Positions 39,967-51,052 of a stretch of 64,000 nucleotides of DNA are shown piece by piece. The stretch covers positions 7,038,501-7,102,500 of the forward strand of contig NC_060021.1 of assembly GCF_021134715.1 (NCBI RefSeq), read 5' to 3'. The stretch's first letter is position 1. Each line of letters opens with the position of its first letter. Origin of the DNA: Daphnia pulex. Taxonomy: Eukaryota; Arthropoda; Branchiopoda; Diplostraca; Daphniidae. The position numbers were made by a program, and so were the translations under genes. Below the pieces are notes generated by a model. The model ran no database searches, was not told the DNA's origin, and worked only from the letters and a program-made list of their open reading frames with translations.

Positions 39967-41740
39967 TTAATTTGTTTTGATTTTTCCCGATATTTCTTTC
40001 CTACAGTTACGTGATAGTGAACGAATCAATTTGTAAGCGATGATAAGGAAAACCGCGGCAATTAAGACTAGAAAAAGTGTAACGTCAACAAGATAGCGTT
40101 GGTAGAATGGCATATCTTTTGCAGCCAATTGAAGATGTATAGTGCCTCCATGAGGTATAACGTATTCGATCCAATAAACAGCCATTTCTCCCCCAGGAAG
40201 GATTTCGTCCCGCATCAATAGCGACAACCTCTTTACTTTTTCCCTTGCACTTTAATCGACAAAACACAATTTAATTTAGTATCCAGTTGTTTTTTGTTTT
40301 ATATAAGATTTTCTATAATTACCTCGGGTTGTTGATGAGGTGCGTCACTGCGTCAATTAAATCTTGGTCGTTAATTTTGTCCCAGTCGAGTTTCAAACCC
40401 CAACCATCTCTCGCTGCTCTGGCTACATTCGCTCGTTGGTCGTTCCCGAACGGCAAACCAAGCAAAGGAACGCCATGATAAATAGACTCCTGTGTGCCCA
40501 ATAGCCCACCGTGAGTGATGAAAAGCTTAGCATTTGGATGCCCTATAAAGTATAATATTACAAAATAATAACAATATGACTTATGTCTGAGACTTAAACG
40601 ATAAATCGTTTTTATACCTAGGAGATCTTGTTGCGGGAGCCAGTCGACCATCATAATATTAGGTGGAATATTTTCCGGAATATCTGCTTCCCATTTCCAA
40701 ATGACTCGTTGAGGAAGTTTGGCAAAGACTCGGAAAAAGGTGTCGACTGTCTCTTTTGGCATAGACGAGACGGAAACAAACGAACCGAGCGTGAAAACCA
40801 CAAAACCGTCCTTGGCTTCATCCGCAAAAGTTTTCAGTACCTGCAGAATTAGACAACAATGTAGATAGACCACAATTAATTCCATGATCAAATCGAAATT
40901 ATTGCTCACCGATGGGAGCTGTTTGGCCGGTCTTGTGTGAAGAGCTGCTATTGGAATGATAGTCGGAGGTAATGAACGCGGCCAGTTTGTGATTGGATGG
41001 GTGTTGGTGATGAGGAGACTAGCTTCCCCTTCGAGTTGGACAATGGGTTTGACGCCTGGGAATTCTCTTTGAAGAATGGCGTCCAGCTTTTTAAAAACAA
41101 AATGATCTCGTACCAATTGGATGAGTTCTCCCGTTAAGAAATTGATTAGCCGCTGAATGAAAGTCATCTTATCGTCAAAGTCCATAAACACGATTGGAAC
41201 CGAGGCGTAGTCTATAGGCGCTCCCAATGCCCCTAGAGTGGCTGGAAAAGCGGAAGAAGCACCATGCAATACAAAAGGAACGCCCAATTTGTCAATGACT
41301 GGATAAGTGAATTCGTTGCCGATTCCGTCAACGATGAACAAATCAACTTCTCGTGTTTCTACAATTTGGCGGAATACTGGATTCGTAATTAACTCTTCGC
41401 AAGCGAGAGCAGCAAGCTCAACCGAGCTGAACATCATTTTAAAGAATTGTGTTGCCCCTTGCTTTTGCATGGCAAACCAGTCGATATCGACTTCGTCTAT
41501 TTTTTTCGCCAAAGATTCCAGGATTACTTATCTGACGTTCTTGACGTTTTTGGTGATCCCTTTGAACGGGGTAAAGACGGTCACGTTGTGCCCACGTTCC
41601 ACCAGTTTCTCGATGATGGGCATTACGGCGTAAAAGTGACTTTTTGATCCCAGTGGGTACAAAACAACAATCCTCTCTCCGAAACAGCTCCCTACTGCAT
41701 AAGCAACTAACAAGAGAAGCACAATAGATCGAGGTTTCAT
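39967..41740 (-). pseudogene. UDP-glycosyltransferase UGT-B, intact except for one in-frame stop
   Basis: Exons: 41740-40910, 40840-40618, 40542-40323, 40249-39967 (1,557 nt). Splice sites, phases and exon 2/3 lengths match the sister genes. It has a signal peptide (SIVLLLLVAYAVGSCFG), His in GSKSH, the signature WLPQQDLLG to HGGLLGTQESIYHGVP, a C-terminal membrane helix and the KIKTN tail. Codon 71 is TAA (plus-strand 41528-41530), where sisters UGT-A and UGT-C have Glu after the NGR motif, and the frame stays open on both sides. One substitution therefore truncates an otherwise complete enzyme. It may be a very young pseudogene, a segregating null allele or a base-call error. A 5' UTR intron is likely (acceptor TTTCTTTCAG just before the ATG; donor CCAG|GTAAAT near 41872). 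Confidence 0.85.
41528..41530 (-). other. Premature TAA in UGT-B
   Basis: Read on the minus strand after AAC GTC AGA. The downstream frame (ILESLAKKIDEVDIDWFAMQ) aligns with both sister genes, so no frameshift is involved. Confidence 0.9.
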
Positions 41741-42525
41741 TGTGTAGGCTGAAAGAAATAGTTTTAAAGAAGAAAGAATATAACTATTAAAAAGTTTGGT
41801 TATCCTAATTCAAAAAAATATGAAAAATTGTTTTGAGTTCAAAGGCAGAAAAGTGTAATGTACTTTATTTACCTGGTGCTGTGAGTGTCCGGTGGGATTG
41901 TAAAAGACAGTGAATGATTCATTGTATGGGGATGTTGATCTAAAATCTACATGTTTTCAGAAGATAACAAATAATGCGCGTTGTTAATGATACAGCATAA
42001 AATCAATAGATAAAAGTAGATTAGAACTCGGTTAGAACGATCGATATTATGTAAGAGGGGCTGAGATTTGAAACAGCGAGAGATCACGTAGACTAAGTAC
42101 CAGTTCAAACTGGCTTCAATAGCAATCTTATGTAACGTGGCATTAATTTCTATGTTCCTAACCCTCATCTGTTACGGTTTTTAAAATTTTTTTACAAACA
42201 CATTTTAACTATATAGAAAAACACCTATGTAGTTTAATCGAAAATCATGTTATGGGGAGGGGGGGCACTAACATGGCACTGGTCCGGAGACGAATCACTA
42301 TGTAACCTGCTTGATCGGCAATCACATTCACGAATCACGATTATGATTCGTGATTACGATTTAATGATTATGAATCACGATTATGTATTGTATTATGTCG
42401 AATATACAATTTCAAACGTTGTCAGCTTGAGGTAGCAAATAATAAGATTACGAATAATTTTGATTTTCTTTTATTATTTTGACACACAGGCATCAAAGTT
42501 TGCTTCAACTTTAAAATACTCTTTT
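41741..42525. other. UGT-B upstream region and spacer
   Basis: It contains the probable UGT-B 5' UTR exon (about 41877 upward on the minus strand). A hairpin-forming repeat lies at 42328-42353 (CACGAATCA pairs with TGATTCGTG) inside a longer run of AATCACGATTATG units. No gene. Confidence 0.5.
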
Positions 42526-44296
42526 TCAATTCTTTTTCGTTTTCACGTTTTCACTCGATATACAGGAACGGAATAGTGTACGACCAATAATAAAAATCAG
42601 GTAGAGAATTATTGACAGAACAGATGTTACGAATAAGCAGACATCAATGAGATGTCGTTGATAGAATGGCATGTTTTTGGAGGACAGCTGTAGATGTTTA
42701 GTGCCTCCGTGACGGATCACGTACTCGATCCAGTACACGGCAACATCTACTCCCGGCATTAACTGGTCGCGCATCAATGCCGATACCCGAGAGGCGTTCG
42801 CCCGGACACTGCAATTCAATTATAATTCTTGTAGCATTTCAAACTTTTAGAATTACGTTTAAAATGTGATTTGTTAGGCTACTTGGGATCGTGAATGAGA
42901 TACGTAAAGGCTTCAGTTAAGCTCTGGTCGTCGATTTTGTCCCAACCGAGTTGGACTCCCCAACCTCCACGTTTCACCTTGGCAATATTTCCTCTTTGGT
43001 CGTTACCGAAAGGCAAGCCCAACATCGGGACTCCGTGATAGGCCGCTTCCTGAGTGCCCAGCATCCCTCCGTGACTGATAAAAACTCGAGTATTATTATG
43101 CCCTATTTAATAAGAAATCAAAACAGTTAATAATCAGCTAGAAATTAGTTAATGGTATAGGATTACCGAGAAGATCCTGCTGCGGGAGCCAATTAACCAT
43201 CATGATATTTGATGGCATATTTAAAGGTGCATCTGCCTCCCATTTCCATACCACCCGCTGGGGAAGTTTCGAGAAGACTCGAATAAAAGTGTCGAGCGTT
43301 TCTTTTGGCATCGATGAAACGGGAACGAACGATCCTAAAGTGAAAACTATGAGTCCATCCGTGGCTCCATCCGCAAATTCTTTTAATCCCTATAAAGATG
43401 AAATTGATAATTAATTTTGGAATAAGACATGTTTCCTCCTAATATAATTCTTCGTGGAAGCTTACCTCCGGTAAAGGTTGTGCAGGTCTGGTGTGAAGGG
43501 CTCCTATCGGCACCATTGTCGGCGGTAAGGATCGTGGCCAACTAGTCATCGGATGACTGTTGATTATGCAAATGCTGGCTTCTCCCTCCAATTCGGCGAT
43601 GGACCGAACACCAGGGAAATGAGATTTGACTAGGGCTTCTAGATCTTTTTTGATGTAATGAGTTATAAGCACGCCCATAATCTCGTTCGGGATAATGTTC
43701 ATGAGCCGCTGAGAAAATGTCATTCGATCGTCAGCATCTAAAATAGGTAACGGAACGGAAGCGTAGTCAATCGGAGCGCCCATTGCGACCAGCGTCGAGG
43801 GGAAAGCGGAAGAGGAACTGTGGGTCACGAACGGCACTCCGACGTGATCGAAAATGGGAAAAAGGAACTCGTGAAACATTCCGTCCACAATGAACAAATC
43901 AGCGTCTCGCTTCTCCACGATCTCTCGAAATTCCGGGAGATTTAAAAGGCTATCACAAGCTTTTAATGAAATTTCTTTTATGTACGTCAACATGGTCAAA
44001 AATTGGGTGGCTCCCTTTTTTTGCATGGCGAACCAGTCGATTTCAGCTTCGTCCATTCCTTTGGCGATGTCTGCCAGGAATATTTCGCGACCGTTTTTTA
44101 CTTTCTTGGCGATGCCTTTGAATGGAGAAATGACCGTCACTTGGTGACCCCTCTGTGCTAATTCTTCAATGGCAGGCATGACAGCGATCATGTGACTTTT
44201 GGAACAAACGGCGTACACAACCACGATTCTCGCACTAATGCAGGACTGGACGAAGCTAGCAACTAAAACGGCCAACAGTATTGCTTTGACATTCAT
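42526..44296 (-). CDS. UDP-glycosyltransferase UGT-C
   Basis: Exons: 44296-43466, 43389-43167, 43102-42883, 42808-42526 (1,557 nt, 518 aa). The signal peptide (AILLAVLVASFVQSC) is close to that of UGT-A. Key features are His in CSKSH, Asp in FIVDGMFHEF, WLPQQDLLG followed by ISHGGMLGTQEAAYHGVP and GNDQ, a C-terminal membrane helix, and a tail ending KTKKN (KxKxx). As in the family, it should glycosylate small lipophilic compounds inside the ER. Exon 3 and the start of exon 4, with the intervening intron edges, are almost identical to UGT-A, while the membrane helix and tail differ, which suggests gene conversion. A TATA box lies about 100 bp upstream. Confidence 0.93.
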
Positions 44297-44394
44297 CTTG
44301 AGGATCTAATGGTCTTGACTATGTAATTTTACGACAACTATATACTCTGGTTTCGGTAACGTTTCCTTTTGAATTCCAGGACCACACTGTGAGA

Positions 44395-44402
44395 TTTATA
44401 TA
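44395..44402 (-). promoter_or_regulatory. TATA box of UGT-C
   Basis: Minus-strand CTATATAAATC lies about 100 nt upstream of the ATG, at nearly the same distance as the UGT-A TATA box. Confidence 0.55.
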
Positions 44403-45656
44403 GTGCGTTCAAAGACCAATCTTGAAACTATTTTGTTACGCAAAAGGTTACTGAGCGGAGTTGCTTAATCATTATCTTAATCAAATAAGACGAGTTTTTA
44501 TCAGCTTTTTGAAACTTTGATCTCTTACTTTTTAACTCATGGGAGTTACGTATTTTCTGTAAGGTTACTAAGAGAAACTGTATTACACGGTATTGTTTTT
44601 TTTTAACGTTTTTAATTTCATTGGGAAGGCAACCGTTCCCGCTATAAACCTGAATAAAACCAAAATAACGTTATTGAATTTTATCACTTTATACCGTGAT
44701 ATTAAATATTCTTCTCTCTCCGCAGTTCAATTACTACTCAATTTAAGGCGTAAGGTTTTAAAAGTTGTCTTGTTGGTTTTATTATTGATTGATTATCAGT
44801 GGAACGTACAACAAATCACAGTAATATTGTAGAGCTTGTTTGTTTCGTATATACGATTCAAACGAATCAAGCTACTCAAACTCGCTCAAACTAGTAAATT
44901 GAAATTATTTTTCTACCGTCATCCTGACTCTTTGAATTTGTTAAATTGAAAAATATGGAAAGGCGCATCTAGTTTTTGGGTTTCGTAACACTGGTGAAAC
45001 AAATGCCGTTGTGTTTTGTCGGCAATCTCTTCTAGCTTTGCGATATTTACTTGTATTTGCGTATTCACGCGTATGAGAGTTCATTGAGTGTCGGAACTGA
45101 AAAATTGGGTTGAAAGCTAGTTATCTTTGTGAACATGTGATTATGCATCTGTTTACTTGCGTACTACACTTTGATTGTTGTCCGTAAATTAACCTTTGGA
45201 ACAGTGGACTATCAGGGCAGGATGACAATGTAGTTTCAAAACGTTTCAACGTATGTTTAAGCCGTTAAGCTCACATGTTGTTAAATGCGCGCTTACTAAG
45301 CCATGTGATTTTTTAATTGAAGACAGACGTTGTATTTTAGAAAAAAAATAAGCAAAATGGCAGTGATTAACGTGATTAACTACCCAGTCTTGTTAAAGGG
45401 CATATTCCGCACTTTTGAATCAGTACTCAGTAGTAATCATTTAAAAAATTATTCTCAATTTAAACTTAATGGTATAATTGGACTTTAAATTCAATAGCAA
45501 ATTCAATTCAATGCAAAACAATTTCGAAAAAAATAATACTTTTCCCTATTTGATTGAAGTCTCAGCAAAACCCAATCTATTTATTAACATGATCAGTTAG
45601 TTATATGAGTTCAAATAAATGAATTAAGTAAAGGCTGGGACACAACGCAACGACCT
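44403..45656. other. Intergenic, no gene seen
   Basis: AT-rich spacer between UGT-C and the possible UGT fragment. The 79-codon frame at 44593-44832 (+) has no motif. Confidence 0.4.
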
Positions 45657-45989
45657 TCATTGTCTGGAAAATATTCCATTTAGACGAGGTTGCGAAGCAG
45701 TTCTACAACTGGAAAAAGGTGCCCTACCCTCCTCTGTTATGTCCAGGACGGAATACGCCCAGAAATTGAGTTCATAGGAGAGAAAAAGAAAACAAACAAA
45801 GACTGTTAGAATTATCGTGAAAAATGTAACGGTAGAACTGGCCGGCAAGGCCAGTGGCAAAACTGAGCGAGACCAAGAAAGCTTTCTCTCGACGTCAAGC
45901 AGAAATCGACAAAGAAAAGTGTTTGTGTTTGATAAAGCGTCCTTCATCAGCATCTCCACACGACTGCTGTCGATAATGTAAGTCCTCAC
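45657..45989 (-). pseudogene. Possible UGT C-terminal exon fragment
   Basis: The frame reads SSRVEMLMKDAL near its start, resembling the ASRVSALMRDQL opening of UGT exon 4. Later comes a hydrophobic helix (TVTFFTIILTVFVCFLFLSY) followed by a short tail, in the same order as a UGT anchor. The conserved YWIEYV block is missing, and no exon 1-3 remnants are visible nearby. It could instead be an unrelated membrane ORF. Confidence 0.3.
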
Positions 45990-46154
45990 TTTGCATTTCC
46001 AATAACTCCAACTGTCAATATTCTCGTGTCATCCATCTACGCATCAATCAGAATGCTACATTATACTACTATTTCGGTTGCACCAGCGGCAGTGGCCCAA
46101 AATTTGGCCTTAAGCGAATAAACATTTAGTGTATTGAACACAAGAAAATACACA

Positions 46155-47916
46155 TTACTTATTTTTTGTTTTCGACTTGACAGGGTTATTACGTTGGAGA
46201 CATTTGGAGATGAGAAAGCGGACCGTGTAGTAACTTGACGTTAGCATCACGGCTAAAATCACAGCAAGAAAAAGGACAACGTCGACGAGATACTTCTGGT
46301 ATAATGGGACATACTTTGATGACACCTGCAAGTGTTTGGTATTACCGTGACGTAGAACATGTTCGATCCAGTAGACGGCCAACTCCGTTCCCGGCACCAG
46401 TCGATCACGCATCAATCCAGATAACCTCAAGGCGTTGGCTTTAAAACTGAAAACAAATCAGGTACTTTGAAACTATTCTATTCTTAATTTTAAAAATTTG
46501 AATTTCGCGCGCGGTGTTACCTGGGTTCGTTAATCATTTTCACAATCGAGTCGTACAGCAATTTTTCGCTCAAGTGCTCCCAATCTAATTTCAATCCGAA
46601 TCCCTGTTTCGTGGCCATTGCCAAGTTTGTATGCTGGTCGTTACCAAAAGGCAAACCGATTAAAGGTACTGCGTGATAAATCGCTTCTTGAGTGCCCAGC
46701 ATCCCTCCGTGAGTTATGAAAATCTTGGCGTTTGGATGTCCTACATACAATTTTACGGCTATTAATTTTTATTAGACCTAAAGTAATCAAATTCTTACCT
46801 AGGAGATCTTGTTGTGGTAGCCAGTTGACCATCATGACGTTAGATGGAACATCTTCCGGAATTTCACCCTCCCATTTCAAAACCACTCTTTGTGGAATTC
46901 GTGAAAACACTTTTAGAAATGTCTGTAGGGAATCATTTGGCATTGCAGTCATTTTTACGATGGATCCGAACGTGAACACGATAAAACCGGCCTCGGCTTC
47001 GTCAGCGAACGTTTTCAGTGGCTGTAAATGTATTAAACTTAATTTCTTTTACTTTAACAAATTTTCACATTTTGTTTACCAGCGGTAGCTCTCGAGCTGG
47101 TCGTGCGTGAATAGCTCCGATGGGTATCACAGTAGGTGGTAACGAACGAGGCCAATCAGTGGTGATGTCGCTGTTGATTAGGACTAGGCTGGCCTCCTTC
47201 ATAAATTCACCTGACGGCCGAGCGTTTGGAAAATCTTTTTTGACATAGGCGTCAATCGTATCGAAAATGTGGGCTTGTCGCAACGAGTGGAACGACTGAG
47301 CCTTGCGGATGTTAGTCAGACGCTGGGCGAAAGTCATTTTGTCGTCTAATCCCGTCTGCGGAAACGGGATCGAAGCGTAATCCGAATCAGTTCCCATGGC
47401 TTCAATTGCAGCTGTTGTCCATGGGCCGAAAGAAGAGCAATGAAAGACGAACGGCACTCTTAAATGTTCAATGATTGGGAAAGTGAGCTCGCTCACGATT
47501 CCGTCAACTATCACCAAATCCACGCTACGTTCCAGCATAATCGATTGAAATTCGGGATTTCTCATCATTTCATCGTAAATAAAATTATTGGTGTAGGGTA
47601 GTGCGGTAATCATGGTTTTCAACTGGGTCTCGTCGTCACCTTTTTCGGTATCATACCAATTGACTACCTTTTCGAGAATCACGTCGATACTTGTGATTTG
47701 AATTTCGTGAATGTTAGTCATCTTCTCGGGGGATTCGAAGCCAGATACGATTGTTAAGTTGTGACCTCTTTGGGCCAGCGCTTCCAGGACGGGCATGACC
47801 GCTAGCTTGTGACTTTTCGAGCCCAGTGGGAGCAAGACCAGAATTCGACCTCCATAGCATGCTGTGAACAAATGGCACAAAACAATCATAAGCCAAAGGA
47901 AATTTTTAGGTTTCAT
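46155..47916 (-). CDS. UDP-glycosyltransferase UGT-D (most divergent copy)
   Basis: Exons: 47916-47080, 47021-46799, 46740-46521, 46446-46155 (1,572 nt, 523 aa). I start at the ATG before KPKNFLWLMIVLCHLF; the open frame extends upstream but lacks signal-peptide character. It has His in GSKSH, Asp in VIVDG, WLPQQDLLG to ITHGGMLGTQEAIYHAVP, GNDQ, a membrane helix and a tail ending KTKNK (KxKxx). In exon 2, LKWEG replaces the WKWE of the sisters. The N-terminal acceptor-binding half is the most different of the four, so it probably accepts another substrate class. It is the first gene of the minus-strand array. Confidence 0.92.
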
Positions 47917-48541
47917 GATTTCACACAGTGACCTCTCTCCGTTGGAAATTAAAAATAACAACTGACTTGAAATCCTGTGATTATGTTTTCTTGCACGTAG
48001 ACCAGCACTCGGATATTTTCTTATCTTTTTTTTTTCGAGCCTTTGCTCATTTGCCCCCAATGTTTCAATTGATATCAAATAGTTCCGTACTTTTTTAAAA
48101 ATTTTAGATAAGCATCTTTTGTTTGCGCATGTTGAATCACCTGCATTTTTCAAACTGTCAATATCCAGCGATTGTAAAAACTCGCCAAGTCATCAAGGCA
48201 AACGCAACCGCCCTTATAAGCGCTGTAGATTAAAATATTTATTGCGTTATTTTACGAAATCATTTTTTATTGGAATAATATTTTTAAATGCTGGCCTTCG
48301 TAATTCCTGTGTCCCACAGGGAGGATTTATTTCAAACAAACATGTTTTCGAAAAAAAAAACAGTATTATTTTTTAAAACCGGAAATTTTAAAGCGGATTT
48401 TTATGACCTTTTTTTCGGTGGAGGTCGTAATACTAAATCGACCTCGAATTCGAACTATAAAGCGGACTAGGTTCCAAAAGAAGTCATCACAGTTCAATTC
48501 GACAAGTCTCATCGAACTCTCAAGTATCTTTTTGCTCGAAA
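47917..48541. other. Divergent promoter region between UGT-D and the secreted-protein gene
   Basis: 625 bp between a minus-strand and a plus-strand start. A TATAAA at 48456-48461 serves the right-hand gene. No clear TATA box is seen for UGT-D. Confidence 0.5.
48456..48461 (+). promoter_or_regulatory. TATA box of the secreted-protein gene
   Basis: ACTATAAAGC lies 86 nt before the ATG at 48542, with TCACAGTTC-type initiator sequence about 30 nt further on. Confidence 0.5.
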
Positions 48542-49150
48542 ATGAATTCAACTTTGGTAAAAAGATAAATTTCCCCGCAGTTTTCTGGGTCTGTTCTCTT
48601 TAACGAGCACGATCTTTAAACACTTTCTTATGGTTGTCTGAAACAGGTTTCTTTCACTCTGCTGCTATTGGTGTGCTGCATTCAAATGGCTAGTTTTCGT
48701 CCGATTGTAGAGCCGCCTCAAAAGTTTGCGCCATCGACAGCCGACGATGCCGGATTCAACCCGAATCAGCGCTCTGAAGCGGATGACTTCATCCGGTCGA
48801 ACGGAGTAACTGGCGAAGAAATTCAAGAGTACAACCGTCTAAGTAAGTGTATAGGTTTATGTAGCTGCGCTAAAAATAGGTCGATTAATAATGAGAAAAT
48901 GGGGGTTAATTCCATTCTCGTTCGTGTTACAGGCGGATTCAACCCTCCGGCTGGTTCTCCAACGGGAGATGAGCGCTCTTTAGATTTGATAGACGCCATC
49001 AAGTTCTGGAACTGGAACATGTACGATAACTTCCGTCAATGGATCATTGGCCGTCGCCACACCACTACAACCTATCGCCCTGTAGTTGTTATCAATCAAT
49101 TTGATCGCCCTAGTTACACTAACGCTAATGTTATTCCGAACCGACACTAA
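48542..49150 (+). CDS. Small secreted protein, unknown family
   Basis: Exons: 48542-48556, 48647-48842, 48933-49150; phases 0 and 1 agree. The first exon holds only five codons (MNSTL), which join to VSFTLLLLVCCIQMA to make a signal peptide. The mature protein (about 120 aa) is polar, with FNPNQRSEADDFIRSNGVTG, SGFNPPAGSPTGDERS and a C-terminal WNWNMYDNFRQWIIG block, and has no cysteine pattern. Reading through the second intron would insert CIGLCSCAKN, so the splice is preferred. No cuticle or antimicrobial motif is recognised. Two similar start/signal exon pairs follow downstream. Confidence 0.65.
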
Positions 49151-49752
49151 ATCTGGCTGGCCAGAATGTGTTCTTGAGGTTTAAGTTGTGTGCGCTGTTT
49201 TTTTTGTTGTTCAATACAAACATTGTACATTTCTAAATTTTCTGTTTTGACCCTGCAGAATATTTAGCGGTTTTTTTTTTCAGGTTGCGCAACAACAAAA
49301 AAGTAGTACAACTGGCGGACTTGAAAGACAAAGTACGCTTTATTTATGTAGGTGAGTGGAGGTCACAAAGTAATTAAGCGATCGCTAATGACATATTAAT
49401 AGCATTCAATTCGAACCTTGATGAGAAATAAGCTCATCTTGGAATTTTATTTTCATTGTTAGTTCCCTTCTAGTCATTTAATTAAGAAGAGACCACAAGA
49501 TACACCAATAGAAATTTTCCGGTATATTATCTGGGCTGTTCAGAGCGGTTCAGAGAAGTTTGGGATGGTTATTCTGAAATAATTAGTATTTACTAGGAAT
49601 GTTCACCTCGTGACTCCCTTCGTCATTGAGCTCTGAAAAATGGTAAATGAAGTTACATTTCCAACTGAGAATCTAGAGAACGTCTTTGCAGTTGCATACG
49701 ACATTTTGTCCTTTAAACACTGCGCGCATTCATAAGGCCTTGTTAACTAAAC
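49151..49752. other. Spacer, no gene seen
   Basis: Contains the 3' UTR of the secreted-protein gene and AT-rich DNA. No frame of interest. Confidence 0.4.
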
Positions 49753-50086
49753 ATGGACACGGCTTGGGTAAAATTCCTCATTATTTTTTGGCGTTGGCAT
49801 TTGCAAGTAACTCAATTTCAACTTTCTTTTTACAGATTGTTCTCATTCTTCTAATGGTGTCTTGGATTTGTCCCAATGTTTACTTATCGGTAAGTCAGAA
49901 TTTTCTTTTTAAGGGCATATTTGCTGTCAATCTCGATTGCCAACTGGATTTCGAGTGAAATAGTCACGTATCTGATTTGATATACCGTAGGTGTTTGCAA
50001 TCCTCCAGCTGATTCTGACTTGGCCGGTCCAGAAAGGTTTGGCTTGGTTTCAAAACATCAAGTTGGAACCTAGAATGGATTCATAA
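49753..50086 (+). CDS. Possible second member of the small secreted family (short or decayed)
   Basis: Exons: 49753-49767 (MDTAW), 49836-49889 (IVLILLMVSWICPNVYLS), 49991-50086, all phase 0, giving 54 codons including the stop. The first exon again holds five codons and the second completes a signal peptide. In phase 0 the third exon reads VFAILQLILTWPVQKG. In phase 1 it reads GVCNPPADSDLAGPER, which resembles SGFNPPAGSPTGDERS of the 48542 gene. The two genes therefore appear paralogous, and this copy may have lost its original frame. Confidence 0.35.
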
Positions 50087-50423
50087 TAAGTCATCGACTC
50101 GCTCTTTATCACCCGCTGGCGCTGTAACGTCGTTTTTTTTGGAGGGAGATGAAAGTTTTATTTTTATTTTGAACTTAATAATTAAGTACATGCAATCTCT
50201 CCGATTGCTCACGTGAATAGATTGGCCAATGGCGATGTGTCTCTTTTTACTTTTTTCTTTCTTCCTTTCTAGTTATTGCATAGTTGCTTTCTTTTTTTCA
50301 TTCAATGTTTATGCATATTCAATTATACACCTCGCGATGTTGTAAACGTGTTGGGTAGGTTTCCTACCGAGGTGAAGTCGAACATGAAGAGAGAAACGAA
50401 ACGAGTATTTCCAGTTGCCGGAC
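50087..50423. other. Spacer, no gene seen
   Basis: T-rich stretches and no coding frame. It separates the second signal-peptide pair from the minus-strand 125-codon frame. Confidence 0.4.
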
Positions 50424-50801
50424 TTATAAACTAACCTCTTTTACGCCAGATAATGACCAAACGGTACCGCAAACTAAGATCTTTTGGCTGGAAGGTTTTA
50501 GGTTGCCGAACTCGCTGACCGAGTTCCTCAAGACATTTAACGAAGACAGCTTTTTTTTCATGCTCATAGGGGTGTGGCTCTCACCTCTCGAAAGATGGCG
50601 CTGTACCACCGGAGCAACCGGTTCCGGCGGTTCTATTCCGGTTCCATTATGATTATCTTCCAATTTTCCACGATACCTTTGCGTATATTGAAAGTTGTCG
50701 CTATCCATTTGTTCTAGTTTTTCAAATGCACTCAAGAACGCCTTGCAGACTTTCAGTTTGCGCAGTTCAATTCGAAACGTCCTCTGATAACTTACACACA
50801 A
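50424..50801 (-). CDS. Unidentified ORF, 125 aa
   Basis: An open frame with protein-like composition: RIELRKLKVCKAFLSAFEKL, then a Pro/Glu segment (GTGIEPPEPVAPVV) and a Ser/Lys-rich end. No signal peptide, membrane helix or family motif. The upstream ATG context is poor, so it may be an internal exon or a chance frame. It lies between two plus-strand signal-peptide exon pairs. Confidence 0.3.
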   Translation of the reverse strand: MCVSYQRTFRIELRKLKVCKAFLSAFEKLEQMDSDNFQYTQRYRGKLEDNHNGTGIEPPEPVAPVVQRHLSRGESHTPMSMKKKLSSLNVLRNSVSEFGNLKPSSQKILVCGTVWSLSGVKEVSL

Positions 50802-50822
50802 GCACTTGATTCATTCGTCATC

Positions 50823-51052
50823 ATGGATCTTGGATGGGTAATTTAAATCAAAATAACCTTTCGCCACTGAAATGGCACCGTGAGTAATGTGCGGGTAATT
50901 TTCAAATTCAACTTTAAAGGTTACCTTGGGTCTGCTGGTCGTTTTGTATACTAGGCCGGACTTTTATCACGTGGTAAGAATCAAAAATTCAAGTTTTTCG
51001 CATGATTACTGTGACAACTGCTGTGTGTTTGAATCAGCTCGCTAAATTTTAA
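50823..51052 (+). CDS. Possible third member of the small secreted family (very short)
   Basis: Exons: 50823-50837 (MDLGW), 50920-50973 (VTLGLLVVLYTRPDFYHV) and possibly 51038-51052 (LAKF stop). First and second exon lengths (15 and 54 nt) equal those of the 49753 copy, and the first codons (MDxxW) match. The third exon is uncertain; the true 3' exon may be lost or further away. Confidence 0.3.

Noticed and set aside
42328-42353. CRISPR-like or regulatory inverted repeat
   Set aside because: Irregular spacing and low complexity; it is a simple AATCACGATTATG-type repeat in a eukaryotic genome.
48843-48932. Unspliced reading of the secreted-protein gene (160-codon frame)
   Set aside because: The stretch is bounded by GTAAGTG and TTACAG, and its removal joins conserved-looking halves in frame.
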